Shown here: one piece after another, positions 47,340 through 60,433 of the stretch
Layout: each line of letters begins with the position of its first letter
Numbering within the stretch: position 1 is the first letter of the stretch
Assembly (NCBI GenBank): GCA_963693305.1
Contig: OY855905.1
Location: 24,495,437 to 24,559,436 of the forward strand
Length of the DNA: 64,000 nucleotides
Source: Meandrina meandrites
Taxonomy: Eukaryota; Cnidaria; Anthozoa; Scleractinia; Meandrinidae
Direction of reading: 5' to 3'
Notes under the pieces: generated by a model
Seen by the model: only the letters and a program-made list of their open reading frames with translations
What the model was told of the DNA's origin: nothing
Database searches by the model: none
Position numbers and translations under genes: made by a program

Positions 47340-47670
47340 TCCCATTTTATAGAGTTTTTTCATGACTGGAATTGTCAGTGTAATAAATATCCTAAGGAAG
47401 ATTTATATAAAACCCAAACCTCTTAACCTCTGGCACCCAGGGAACATGCATGTATAAATCATGAATAAATGAAAGCTTACGTACTTACGCGCGGCGGCGG
47501 GAAACTCCTAAGTGACTGGTGAGCCGAAATTTAAATCTGTCAAGTCTTCTTAAACAGATTGGCGACAGGCGAAATTTGCGCGACTGAAAAGAGAAAATAA
47601 TTTTCTAAAATAATCCCCCTGTCACTGCTTTTATTATTGCTAAAAAGTTGACAATCTTCGATAATTAAGT
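47340..47670. repeat. Diverged direct duplication, copy A
   Basis: Shares an ordered series of blocks with 49100-49440: TTTTCATGACTGGAATTGTC, GTGTAATAAATAT, GCATGTATAAAT, ATGAAAGCTT, CTGTCAAG, CACTGCTTTTATTAT. Separated from copy B by about 1.76 kb. Confidence 0.6.
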
Positions 47671-48001
47671 GGACAGTCATGATCACATTCCGAGATGTCT
47701 AATGGGTCATTTGGACAAATATATTAGTTTCATGTCTGTACAGATGGATGCTGCTACGTTGTTAAGACTTGATTTGAAATTTGGCATTAATTAAAGAGCC
47801 AGTGTGGGCTTTATGTTTAGTCGTTCTTTTATTTCCATGATAGTGGACAGAAACTCTATCGATTTTGCGGCGGTATATACGTCACGTCTCCTGACATGAT
47901 ACAGCTGCATGCAACCCGAGTAAAGTTTCACTGATCACGCCGATGTGTGTGCAGACAACTTATTTTCGGATATGCAAACGTGATGTGAAATGAGAAAAAA
48001 A

Positions 48002-48110
48002 GAGTGTTTCATCACATTTCCAAACACTGAGAAGACAGTTGAAAATACGACGCTGGCAGCGGAGTATTTTTGACGTGCTTCAAGGTGTTTGGAAATGTGA
48101 TGAAACGCTC
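48002..48110. mobile_element. 109-bp palindromic MITE
   Basis: GAGTGTTTCATCACATTTCC... (48002-48027) is inverted at 48085-48110 with one or two differences, around a 57-base loop. Confidence 0.8.
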
Positions 48111-49099
48111 TCCAGAAGGCTTGATACATCTTCTTAATCGACACTAGAATTACGGAGAAAACAGAGAAACTCAAATCGTAAAAATCTATGTTAATTAAAA
48201 TCACGTATCTAGATAACCGTCACAGTTGTGATTTCCGTGGTTTTGACTTGATGAAATTATTAAGGGATTGAAAAATATAGACAATGTGTGCCAAGTGACC
48301 GACTTACATTCAAACATTACATAACAACTGCTGTAAATTATGTGGATTTTTTTTCTTTTCTTTTTTTTTACTTTTTTTATGCAAGCTTTGAGGTGAATGC
48401 CTGATTAATTAAATAACACTTTCTTAAAAGCTAACTGATACAACTTTGTAGCAAGAAAGCAATGTTAATTTGATCGAACTCGGGCACAACTTTTTAACCC
48501 TGAAGAAAGCAGTTATGTCTCATATTTGGTGTTTCATCTGACAATAGCCGTAAAAAATTCCTATATATTATCACTTACCACAAAGCCGCAAGATTCAAAT
48601 GCATACGATTTTTTTCTCTTGTTGATTTTTACATTGCTGAGAAATTCTATCATGTTTAAGCTGTGAAGTCATATATCCTATTCTTCCGCGTCGATAATCG
48701 TGGGTTGTATTACAAAACGACTCTTTGTGCTGGGTTTTCTCTTGTCCGTTTGTCCAAGCATCTTCTGTTCTGATTTGTCTATATATTGTATAGTTGAAAC
48801 GATGCTTTGTACCTTTTTTCGCAATCAATTGTGAAATTTCACTCTCGACGGGCCCTTGATTCAGCAAGCAACGTTTTTTGTCAATGTGCTCTTACCGATG
48901 TCCGGGCGATCATCTATAAACTCTGCATGAGTCGTCGGTGTTTTTAATGTAAACTGTATTTATTTAATAAGCTGCCTTGTCAAACTGCCAATAAATTAAA
49001 TCATGTTTGCTTATCAGTTATGGAGTGGTTTTCTCTGAATCTTGAAACACTTCTAGATAGGCGTTGAAAATGTTCGGAGCTTCCGTAAAATGTCATCGA

Positions 49100-49440
49100 G
49101 GTTTTATTTTCATGATTGGAATAGTCGGTGTAATAAATATTCTCAGCGAGATATTGCTAGCGTAAGTGTAGAACTGAAACTTTTTAAACTAACGTGCTAT
49201 GCATGTATAAATGAAAGCTTGCGTGCTACGACTAAAGCGTTACGTGACTTGTCGGTAAATATAGAAATTTCAACCTGTCAAGGCTTCAGCAGATTGTGTG
49301 CGCACATTGATTTATTATTAAAAAAAAAAGAACTGAGGTAAAAAGGAAAAAGAGAAAAAAAGTAGTTTGAGGAATAATTACCCTATCACTGCTTTTATTA
49401 TAGCTAGAAACGTTGACAACCATCAATAATAGAACTTTTT
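49100..49440. repeat. Diverged direct duplication, copy B
   Basis: See 47340-47670; same block order, with indels between blocks. Confidence 0.6.
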
Positions 49441-50299
49441 CAGAGCTAAAAGTTTCCGCCATATCGGCAAATATTAGTTTTATCACAGGCAAACCACAAT
49501 ATTTGAGGAAATGAATAAACTAATAGCTGCTAATAACTGTACATAAGAAAAACAACACAGAAAACGAACGGAACCACATAAATAGTATTCTTCATTTCCT
49601 CAAATGTTGTGGTCTCCCTGTGGTCTCAGCTAACGTTCGCCTTCAGACTTGACTTTTCTAAGATTATCTTACTTGATTTAGTGCTTTCTACAAAGTCAAC
49701 AGTTTTCAATTTAAACTTATGCTCTCCACGTCACACTAAAATTTTTTAGATTTATATTTTCTATTATTTTGCAATTTTTATCATAAAGTCATCTATGATA
49801 AAAAACAGTCAGTCTTCCTGGTTGGCCTTTGATAAAGAACAGAAAAGAATCACGTAAAGAAGAATTCTTAGAATCACACTGATTCAGCCGGATGTCAAAT
49901 TGTGCATGGGAAAAAATATACGTCTAGACATATGCCGAGCTGTATTGGTTACTTTACGTCGCCAATACAAACTACGAGTCTTCCTTCGTCAACAGCGATA
50001 AAGATACATACAACAGAAAATAACAAAAAACTCAAATAAATTTACAGGCAATGAATATTAATGAATCGAACTTGTATTCATTTCTCAATGGTCCATGTCG
50101 CCGGAATAGTGTGAATAATCTGTCAAGTTTGCGCGCAGTGCGCGCGGTGCCTGGGCACTCATCCTCGGAGACCCAGGGGCAGTTAGTAGGGGCAAAACGA
50201 AGTAAACCGGGCAGAAATCGTAGCTGCGAAAGTTTTCTATACAAGTAAAAGAGCCCCTGGGAAACGAGTCTCTCCAGACCATTTCCAAGCGACTCTGCG

Positions 50300-51130
50300 A
50301 ATGCTGGTTCCTGATTGAGAAAAAAGATCCTTTGTATTATTTTGTCCAATCGGCGAACAGTAACTTCAGAGCCACTTTCGTGTGCTCTTATACGGCGATT
50401 AGTGTATCGGCCATATTTTATTTTAATTAACATAAGATAGCCAAAAAAAGTCGGAAGTCATTTCCGATGTCAGAAAGAGAGATATCTCAACATCCACCGG
50501 TAATTTTTGTTTGGACAGATCAGAGGTATCGTAAATATAAATTGTGTCTTGTTTACCCTTGTAAATAAATTTGCATTGTGGGCGGTTCGGCATACTCGTT
50601 TAGCCCGCACTGCGTGCATTTCTTTGCAGCACGGGTCCAGTTGGCCGAAATATCCGAAAATAAAAAATATAAAAAAAAGAAATGAAATGAGTGATTGATG
50701 TAAGCTTTTAGGTCTCAATTTTCTGAAATTTTTATTTGGGGTTAAAAGTATTGAAAGTACTGGCTTGTACGTTTTTCTGACTTTATCTCAATATTTTTTG
50801 GCCGACTGCAATTTTTCCGCGCTGTGTACATTGTTTTACCGCACGTGCCAGACGAGATCAGACGAGTGTGCCGAATGGCCGCCAATGCGTCGCAAACAGG
50901 TAAACAAGCCACTATTTTCGATTCCCCTGATCAGTCCAAGTGAAAATATGTGGGCAGATCTTGAAATATATTTCTTTCTGACATCCGAAATGATTCCCCG
51001 ACTTTTTGTGGTTCTCTAATAATTTAAATTGAAATAAACTGCCGTGTAAGAACACACGAAAGGGACTCTGAAGTTACTGTTCGCCGATTGGGCAAAAATA
51101 ATACAAAGGATTTTTTTTTGCTCAATCTGA
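50300..51130. repeat. ~830-bp imperfect inverted repeat (long hairpin)
   Basis: The left arm (~50300-50650) and right arm (~50790-51130) pair throughout. The outer 85 bases are strongest (GCGAACAGTAACTTCAGAG against CTCTGAAGTTACTGTTCGCC). Inner blocks include AAAGTCGG, GATGTCAGAAAGA and CTTGTTTACC. The arms are diverged, so this is probably an old foldback element. Confidence 0.72.
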
Positions 51131-51249
51131 GGCACAATCAGCTTAAGAAAGTGTTTTCAACTAAATCCACATATGCTTTTTACTGAATCACAAGTTCGTC
51201 CAAGCCCCAGTTACTGCTGATCAGATGACATCCACTGCGGTTTTACCCT

Positions 51250-51440
51250 ATGTCAAAGGTCTATTTAAACAACTTCGCCACTGCCTACAACAACAAGCTC
51301 CCTGTTAATCGGCTCATTGTTTTTAAAATCTTGTTATTGACATTTAAGGTACTTAATGGACTTGCACCAATGTATATTTTTTATAACTGCCTGTTGGACA
51401 GATGTGTGCCACCATTTCACGAAATTAATTTTACCCAGCT
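51250..51440 (+). pseudogene. CR1/L2-like reverse transcriptase fragment
   Basis: LPVNRLIVFKILLLTFKVLN and GLAPMYI resemble the stretch shortly before the C-terminus of CR1/L2 RT proteins (..R..FK.LLLTFKALNGLAP..). A stop follows after about 60 codons. Confidence 0.68.
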
Positions 51441-51554
51441 GTGAGGCCCATAGTATCTGCGTTGCTCACTTTAGTGAAATTTCCTTTAACAATCAATAAA
51501 CTACATTCTTTCATACTGCATTGTTTGGATGCATAAAAGAAGATGGTGGTGGTT

Positions 51555-51574
51555 GGGGGGGGGGGGGGGGGGGG
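51555..51574. repeat. Poly-G run
   Basis: Twenty consecutive G residues. Confidence 0.9.
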
Positions 51575-52968
51575 CTCATAGGGGCTTTGAGGCATCTCTT
51601 AAGCTTGGGGGGAGTCTTTTAAGATTTGCTGTTGCCCTAGGGGGTTATTAAGATATTGAAAGTGGGGAAATAAAAGATTCCTCCCAGCCATGAATAACGA
51701 TATCTCTCTTTCAACTTCAATTTAAATTGTCGGCATTCTTTTGATGTTAGCAGTTCAATTACTTTTCCGAATGAAGTGTCAGAGTTCGCCAGACTTTCAA
51801 AATATATACCGTCTCACTTTCTTCAGCAAGATGTTTCAAGAATTCAACACAAATGGTTTTTAAATTTCGTTAGTATGATTTGGTCTAATTAGCAAGTTTG
51901 AACCGGCCTCAGTAGTTGCTTGCATTTGTGATAATCTATAGTAAGCTAATCATAATCATAATCTATAAACCAAACTAAAGAGTTAATTTTTTTGCCACTA
52001 AATTCCCCGCCAGCTCTAATGTCGAGCAGGCGTGAGGCGATTGTCTTTTCCTTTAACTACTGGTAGCTAAAATATTTTCAACTTTTTAACACAAGTGAAT
52101 CGAAATTTCCATGTTAAAAGTTGGTATTCTCGATTGTCGGTTAAGCATACTAACATTACAGTTTTACGTAGCTATATATATAGATAGCACCATCAGGGCA
52201 AATATAGAAGTAAACAGCCCATTATTGTCTGACATCGCAAAAATTGCGCTGCAGCAAATGGGTTGTTAGAACTTAAAAAACACCATGCTGATTGTCGACA
52301 GTTTTGTTCGTGATCTGAGTAGTTTTCTGTAACTTTGTCTGCGAAACTGTAGCTCGTTGCACTGCACAAGCTGGCTCACGAAGAGAGCTTTTATAATAAT
52401 CTTCCAAATTAAAGGATAAGGTTGAAAAGCTACAATTGGGACTGTTAATCGTTTCAGCAAAAAGCTTTTTATAGAGCTGCTTTTAGATGCATTTCTAGAC
52501 TAAAAGTGTAAGTAAACTCACCTGGGATTATTAGTGGTACAACTGAAAAACAAGAACTCGTCCAGGCAAGGTCTTGTTAACTAAACTTCACACTCAAACG
52601 ATCAGTGTGGGAAGACCAGACAAATGTTACTCCGTATTTGATGATCTCTCGAACATTATTTGGCAGGAACAGCTAACTGGTTTTTCGAAGCTTTATCTAG
52701 TTGAAGTCTCTCTGTCACTACCCAACCAAAAAATGCCTTGAAATAACATTAAAGTTAAAAGTAGCGATCAAATGCCGCCATCCCTATTAACAACTGACCT
52801 AGTAGTGACTTTTTTTGTCAGCACTTCCTAATCAACTTAAAATCAGTAATTCTGACCTCGTCACATTGCCAACTAATTTCGCTTTAGCTTCCATCGTTTT
52901 ATGCATTCTTACCTAGGTCACCGTTCCGTCCGGAACATCTTAAGTGATACCAAACTCCAAACGCCCCA

Positions 52969-52985
52969 CCCCCCCCCCCCCCCCC
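52969..52985. repeat. Poly-C run
   Basis: Seventeen C residues, then a C/T-rich tract to about 52998. Confidence 0.85.
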
Positions 52986-53650
52986 TCCCCTCCTCCTCTG
53001 CACCCACTTCCCATATGTCTGCCCTCTCTGGGAAAGTGAAGAGTATTTTGTCGTTTGTCTATTGCCACACTTCGACCCAAGTCCAGCTTTTTGGGGTTAA
53101 ACCTCCCATTGAGGAATTGAACATGCAGAGCAGCATGAAGCCGTGGATGAGGGGTTTGAAGACGGTACGTAAAGTGGTGATCTGTCAATCAATCAGTGAG
53201 CTAAAGGGCATGACTAGGAGGACAGTGAACAGTTGAACAGTGAACTGGTCAACGCCCAATGCTATTAAATAGTAATAGCACACTTGCACGATATGTCATA
53301 CCAGGATTCGCTACATAACATGACGTCATCATGCAGATCGCCTATTGATTGAGGTTGATCGGTCAGTAGGATCCGGATAAGTTAGAATAAGCGTCAAGTC
53401 TATTAATCTCTAGCTAGTCCTTACTTGATCTGCATGTGTTGTTGGAAAACGCTGCGGTATTCTGTTTGCTCATTCATGCATTTCGAGCTTAATCTTTTCT
53501 ACGTAAAATGGTTTACACTGGAATTCATCAGTAGATTTCCACCCTCATAATTTCATACCATCCTTTGCCTTCTTTATGAGCCAAAAAGTAATAAGTTTGC
53601 TTTACCAAACCGAAAATTCCACTGTGTTGTCAGATATAACCTCAGTCCCT

Positions 53651-53704
53651 GGCGCTCTCTCCTTTTCTTCCCTTGACGACGAGGGAGGAAAAGGAAAGAG
53701 CGCC
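53651..53704. repeat. Short palindromic repeat
   Basis: GGCGCTCTCTCCTTTTCTTC (53651-53670) is mirrored at 53682-53704 (GAAAAGGAAAGAGCGCC) with minor gaps. Probably a tiny hairpin MITE. Confidence 0.65.
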
Positions 53705-55322
53705 TGTGATCCCACAGATTGAAGAATGCGTGGTTCACTAGGTAGCTTCGTTTTAAGCGATATTATCCAACACACACGAGCACTAGCAGATAATAATACA
53801 GTCATTTTTAACAAAGCGACACCATTATTGTTAGGTTTCTATTTTGAATTTTTGATGTGATGCTCATGATTATCATAGTGCCCGTTTAAAACATGATTAA
53901 AGCAATCCGGAATGTTTTTTTTTTGTGTGTGTAGAGAGAATTTGAAACTCGCAGACAAAATGCTTAGAACGCAATGTGGGCGTTTGTCTTCGGATTTCTA
54001 GATGATTCATAAACGGTAGAGCCCGAACACTCTGTAGTGAAAGCAACGTGAAACGCCTTACGAATCCCACTATCCAGACACGCTTATCCAGAATTGAAGA
54101 GTTTACAAAGTAATTACCGGCTATGAACCGAAAATTAAACCAATAATACTTGTTCCGTAGTTTTGACTCTGACCAAAACAAAGAAAAGCAGGCTTACTGC
54201 GCAAGCTGTAGCGAAATCTCATTTCCAGTACGTATTTTCTCAATTCTCAAATTCAAAATGAACCATTCTGTAAAGCAAATGTGCACGACAAACTGTTCAT
54301 TTGAACGCAAAAGCATGATCCCTAATGACTTTGTTTCAAACGATCCAAAAGAGATTGAAAAATGCGTTTTCTTATCTGTTATATTTTGGTAGCAAATAAG
54401 ACTTTCGAGACATCCGGAATTAGCAACCTTTAAACTTTTATTAAATTCCAAAAAATTTCCTCCAAATAGTTATTCAACAGATAATTGAGAAGATCATCTT
54501 CCCTCGGGAAACCGCAGTGAACTTTTTTTCTCAAGAACCTCATATATAAGTTTCCCTCAGATCCCCCTTGGGGAACAATTCATGAGGGTCATGAATTCAT
54601 TTTCATGAGGCTATTCATTACTGTTTCTCGGGATATTCAGTCATTGAGTGCTGTATAGGACCTTGAAATTAATAATCCGAATTTCATTCAACTTCATATA
54701 TCGAGTCTGAAGCACAAACTATTATTGTTTCAGGAAATCGCAGTTTTGTGCTCTATAGGGAGTTGTAGCCGGTATTATGACTGGAGGCGCGTCAAGTGAT
54801 ACATTCTTTTCCAATTGAAGGCGCTTGACAACAATGAAGATTTGAAACAGAGAAATTGACAGGTCCTGAAGTGAGAAATAATTTACTTTTTGTCATATTC
54901 ACTGGGGCAATACTGTAGCGAGAAGGCAAGGTGGTTTTCAGTTATTTTTGTTTATTTTTTCTCGCATGAAGTGTGGGCGTTTATCACGGACGAGACCACT
55001 TCTGTACTGCTTATCCGTTTTTCCACTCCGTCGCCCGATCGAACCCTCGAATCACCTGCACTGCTAGCTAGCAAGAAGTTAGGGCCATTTCACAACGGCA
55101 TTCAAGAAGTTTATTCTTTATTTTACAAGCCTTTGTCAAAAGTTTTCGCGACATTTACCGCTGATTATGATATTTTCGTTCCCTAGAAATTCTTATTTCT
55201 TTTCTTTTTATCAAATCTAACACAACAGGGAAATCATACTGCACTTTGCATTGGATATATAAGAACACGCAAGGAGAAACGGCCTTCAGTGTATGATGTC
55301 TTGTTAATGGGAAACTAACTTA

Positions 55323-55469
55323 CAGTGATTTCCCGTTATCTCGAACCTTCCGATAGCTCAAACCAACAGCAGTTTCCCTTCCCTCAGGCGAACACTGTAA
55401 CTTTACCGGCGATTTCTCGAACCGATTTTCGTATCCCTTCGGGAGGTTCGACAAATCTGGGTTCCACTG
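55323..55469. mobile_element. pogo/Tigger-like MITE
   Basis: Inverted termini CAGTGATTTCCCGTTATCTC and (reverse complement of the right end) CAGTGGAACCCAGATTTGTC, both running into CGAACCT. This CAGTG...TCGAAC form is typical of pogo/Tigger ends. TA precedes the left end; the right TA is not kept. Confidence 0.6.
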
Positions 55470-57900
55470 CAATTCATTTCCTGATAGTCTGCATCATTTG
55501 ATGTACACCTAATTAAAGACTGTCCACCGGTGAAAAATAAAGTCTTTGATCTTTTACGCCCTTGTTTACGCCTAAGTATATATATTTCGAGGAACATCGA
55601 CGTACGGCAAAGAAGTCAAAGATACTCCACGTTTTCTGCGAGGATATAGCTTACTTTTGTAACAGACTTAGTGGCAAGAGACCATTCACAGCACTCAAGA
55701 CGACTTACTTTAGCAGACAGTACACTTACTAATATGTGATGAAAATACATGTGCACGACTTTCTGGTCGTAACTTGTGTATGTACTTACCGATGTCTTTA
55801 AGCGTTCTAGACCTGACCGCTTTTGCCACAACACTTGGGTTGCACCTGGTGTATATACTAGCTGAAACTCTAATAAACAACTTTACCTTTCCTTCCACGA
55901 AACGAAGTGTTTGGTTTAGGCGCTCGATGCTTTATTTTAAATGCTCGATCTTCTGTCACTCAAATGGCACTTCAAGCTCAACGGAATACATTAAAACTAA
56001 TTGCGGCAAGTTTAAATAATTGTGATTGATTTATATCGCACAAAACCTGACTGCTTTTGTCAACAAAATTTAAAGAACAATTTTAAGATTTCATATTTGC
56101 GCGTCAGAAGTCCCACGCACGCAAAGAATTTATCGGTCTGTCAAACTGCAGTTAGGAACGTATTTTAAAAATGCATATTTAAACGTGGAGCTACATAAGA
56201 GTGCTATTGATGCTAATAATGTGACAAACGTAAACCCTCCTTGAGAATCTTTAAATAACGCTATAAAGACAACTTTTTTCAAGGCGTGACATAGAAGAAA
56301 TGTTGCTTACGTTTACAATGTGAACTAATGAAAACTCCCGCTTAGGAAAAAAGATTTTTTTTTAACTTCTTCGAATCTGCCAGCAAGTGACTAGAAACCT
56401 AGTGAAATGCCCAGCTGTTTTGCATTGCGTCAAAAATATGATTTATACTTCTAATATATACTGTTTGGTATTAGTCCAGCCCCTTTGAATTTCGTTTTTT
56501 ATTTCCAGCTAACAAGACCTAAATATCCGAGTCAGATTCATACTGTAATAATTACAGTTTTATACATATCACGCCGTAAATTGAAAATTTTTCTTTTTAT
56601 CTTACTTCCTGCAAAGTCAACGATCGATCACTCTGTGGCTTGACAAGCCGTCTAAAACGATTTTAAATCTTTATTATTCTTTTTTAAGTAAAAATCTTTC
56701 GTTTATATGTCAACCTACAATTATAAAAACCGATATGATATCGAGACAACGACATGAATAAGCATTTCTATGTCAAACTTTAATAGAAATCTTCGTTTTG
56801 GCTTATCTCCGATTAAAGTGAAAGTTTTTCATTAGGTCGGTGGGATTCTATACTTCTATTATTACTGAGTTGAAAACAAAACTTTATTTCCCCCATGGAA
56901 ACGGAAAGTGTCCAGTGAAAAATAACATTTGTATCGTGATCAAATGAATTATCGAGGTCGTTGCCTGTTGTTTTTTTAATTTTCATTTTTTCAGTTCCGG
57001 GTTATATATGTAGATGCTCACTTATATTAATGATATATTTAGTATAACGTTTTACTCGAACAGAAAATGATTCTTTTGATAGCGCCAGGGTGTGGTTTAC
57101 TTGAAAAGGAAAAGAAGAAATAGATAAAATCAGGAGCCTTCAAATACAAATACAGGGCAATACAGTAAAGTACAATTAAATATTTAATTTCGAATGTCCT
57201 TCCATGACATCTTCGATACAAATAAGCGGAGAGTCAGAGATACAAGATAATTGCCCCCAGTTTACCTTGCTAATTGACTTTTCATCTTTTTGCCGGAAAA
57301 CTGTTGTATTTCGCTTACCGTTTTGTTTTTGGTAAACACATAAATACAGAAACGACCCTTTTATTATAATTTCTTGGTTTGAGCTAAAAAAGTGTTTATC
57401 TTTGGTAGAAATCGGCCCAAGTACAGCCAGGTATTTTTTATTTCAGTATTTTCTAATGATTTGTAGAGTCAGAAAAATATTGATACGATAGTTTGCTTTG
57501 TTATCATTTTTTCGTTTCCTACATGAGACAAATCCTACACCGCCTGTTTACCAATTTTTTTGCAAAAACACTTTTCTGAAAATATCTGTCAGCAAAAAGG
57601 TCAATACCATACTTTAGGCAAATCATTATTGAAGCACTCACAAAGATTGCGTTTTTATTATCAAGGCAATTACTAATTAATTTCTATGAGAGCTACAACC
57701 TTCATAGGACTGGTGCGCATGGACTTAAGCCTAAGTCGATCGCTCGTCTTTTCCTTGTGTCAATTGAGTTATTTGAATAGATCGCTTACAAATAAGTTGT
57801 AATAACAATCTATTTATATGTGGAGACTAAAAAGTCGTTGGTCCGCGCGCTTCCATCTAACGTATTTACAGTTATACTGCGTATTTTAACGGTTTTTGTT

Positions 57901-57937
57901 CACACTGAAGAACGGTCAAACACCCGAAACGTCTGTG
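57901..57937 (+). ncRNA. Hammerhead-ribozyme-like motif, weak
   Basis: CACA-CTGAAGA-(stem-loop)-GAAA-CGTC-TGTG. The CACA/TGTG pair flanks the two conserved hammerhead boxes. The stem II equivalent is poor (three pairs) and, as in the copy at 63244, one extra A follows the first box. Probably the 3' relic of a Penelope-like element. Confidence 0.35.
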
Positions 57938-58059
57938 TTGATCTTAGAAATCTATTTGTTGGTGTGTGTTAGCGCGCGAAGCGAATTACATCCACGAATG
58001 GCTCGGAATCAGGCTTACTCAGCCGTGAGTTTGATTTTCAACCCCCTCCCCCCACCCCC

Positions 58060-58093
58060 TAGCCTGCGAACGCACGTCAGCGTTCGCAGGCTA
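58060..58093. repeat. 34-bp perfect palindrome
   Basis: TAGCCTGCGAACGC, six-base loop ACGTCA, GCGTTCGCAGGCTA. The termini resemble the inner MITE of the GPCR intron (GCCTGCG...). Confidence 0.8.
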
Positions 58094-58565
58094 CCCAACC
58101 CCTGATACGTATATCCATCGGTCCACTGCGAATCAAACCTGTCGGCTTGGAGCAAGTCTAAAGTGCGCAGTTTGAGAGTTTAATAACTGGTCGATATTTA
58201 ATAACTTTGTTAGAAAATTAATCACCGACTCAAGGCCTCTTCGTAAATTCATATCAAGTATCTTATTCGCTTTTCTTGAAAAGTGTTCCTTGCGAGTGAA
58301 CGGAGTAATTCAATATTTGTGTCTCAAGAGACACTGATAATCACTTTCAATAGCTGATCTTTGCTCATACCCCAAGATATTATGAGCAAGATTATAGGAA
58401 ATATGTCATATATACAAGTAAAGCTCATGTATCTTGAAAATATTGTAGCTCAAATAATTTTTTTAATATTATCATTACCTCGTAGTAAACTTCTATTTCG
58501 AGGTTTTCCTTTGGCGTTGTGGAGATAACTTTATACACCGGTTTATTCACCACAATTAAACTACT

Positions 58566-58720
58566 GGCTCCGGTTGTTCAATGCATGGATAACACTATCC
58601 ACCGGATAAATCACTACCCAGTGGATAGCGTGGTTTGCTTTGTCAACACTTGTCCACTGGATAGCGATTTATTCAGTGAATAGCGTTATCCATGACCACC
58701 CTTTGAACAAAACTGGAGCC
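58566..58720. mobile_element. Palindromic MITE, second copy of the 15112 family
   Basis: GGCTCCGGTTGTTCAA at the left, TTGAACAAAACTGGAGCC at the right, with the family core ACACTATCCACCGGATAAAT. More diverged than the copy at 15112-15254. Confidence 0.82.
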
Positions 58721-60317
58721 AGATCAATAAACCGGATACCGTGGCAAAACTCTTTCAAGGCACTTCCGGCTCTGTGAGGCACTTAAGACTCAGCATGATA
58801 TTTTACTCCTATTTTTCTCTTATCCCTCAAAAAATGTTTCCCAATTGACTATAGCAAACTTTTTAATATCAAAGGTCACTGCTAGGTAACAGCCATACCA
58901 TCTTATTCAGCTTTGTAAAGAAAATGACAACCAAGACTTCTCTATTGGTTTGATTTTAGCGTTGGAACTTACTCAAAGTCCCAGCCGAATCTAAATCTAA
59001 TAAAGGAATTTTAGTAGAAGGAACCTGCGAAGTGCCAGATATTCCACGTCTCAAGTCTGCAAGGCGTCTAGAAGATGCCAAATCTTCAGTTTATTTTCGT
59101 AAGCCGAATTGTAATCCTTTTCAATCCTAAGATATGTATATTAGTTTTCACCCACTACCATACATTTTTTTTAATTTTAGTACCGCGAATTTGGTGGCCT
59201 ATCCATGGGCAAGTTTGGTTTTCATTTTCCCTCAAGCAGTCAGGATTCGAGTCCCAGTCTACCCCTTCCCGTTTTTCACAAGATCCAACCACGGGTAAAA
59301 GTCTAAGGGGATTGATTGGTTGTGGAAACTCTCTCCAGACTTCTCGCAGTTTCTGCTTCTGCTAGTACGATTGGGCAACACATCGTTTGCAGAACCATGT
59401 CACATGGTCTTGTCAATCATAAACGATTGCCGTGGTAAAGGACGCTACAAGTGGAAAGCGCGTTGTAAATAAAACTAAAAGCCTAAGGATTGCCAATTTT
59501 CAAAACACTGATGTGTAAGTGGGTATTTTTATAGTTTGGTTTTTGAAATTACGATTCCTTGGAAATAACCTGCAGCATACAATTCCTTTAATTTTCCCCC
59601 CATTTTTCATAAAATCTTGAACTGTTCAAAATCTCCAAGTTTAAGTCCATTGATGTTTCATCTAATTCATTCATAGCCATGAGAACATTTTTGAATGCTA
59701 CACTGCACTCATGCATAACTCAATAAACACGCCCTTGAACATTCTTGGACGAACAAAGTAAAACATATACAAACTGCTGTTCAAAAGGAATTTATTAACT
59801 TCAAACCACAAGTGTACTTACTTGTCTATCTAAATGTGAGAATTGCTTCAATTGCATTGCAAATTTCTACTTATTTCTTAAAAATACTAACAATAAATAA
59901 CTCAACAACAAATTTCACTCATATTCTACATAAGTTGCAGAATCCTTTACTTCGTTACAAACTAAATCTACAGTGCCCAATTCTACCCCGCCCCCCTCCC
60001 ACAGACTTTCCAGAAGTCCTTTCATTATTAATTTTGGAGAGACAAGTACATGTAACAGTTGGTAGCAAATTCTGGTTTAGTTTGTGAGACCAGACTGAGC
60101 CCGCAGTTTTCGTCTCAAGTTGCTAAGCAACTGATCAAGCCACAGTGGTGTGACCACGTTTTGATAGGAACTGGAAACTTTATGACTGCTATAACTAGCA
60201 TTTGTCAAAAGTCACTTGTCCCTCCAACTGTAAAATGTAACTCAGTGGATATTTGTGCAGTTCCAGAATTATCCATACCCAAACCAAAGGAAGGTATTGC
60301 TAAGTGGTGGAGGGGTG

Positions 60318-60433
60318 GGGAGGAGGAGGAGGAGGAGGAGGAGGAGGAGGAGGAGGAGGAGGAGGAAGAGGAGGAAGAGGAGGAGGAGGAGGAGGAGGAG
60401 GAGGAGGAGGAGGAGGAGGAGGAGGAGGAGGGA
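60318..60433. repeat. (GGA)n microsatellite, ~115 bp
   Basis: About 38 GGA units with two GAA interruptions; purine-only on the plus strand. Gives spurious poly-Glu, poly-Arg and poly-Leu frames. Confidence 0.95.

Noticed and set aside
54890..55186. 98-codon plus-strand frame
   Set aside because: No recognisable motif or splice partner; cannot be told from chance.
59200..59470. Another tRNA-derived SINE
   Set aside because: A GGATTCGAGTCCC box resembles a B box, but there is no convincing A box and no match to the SINE family in the window.
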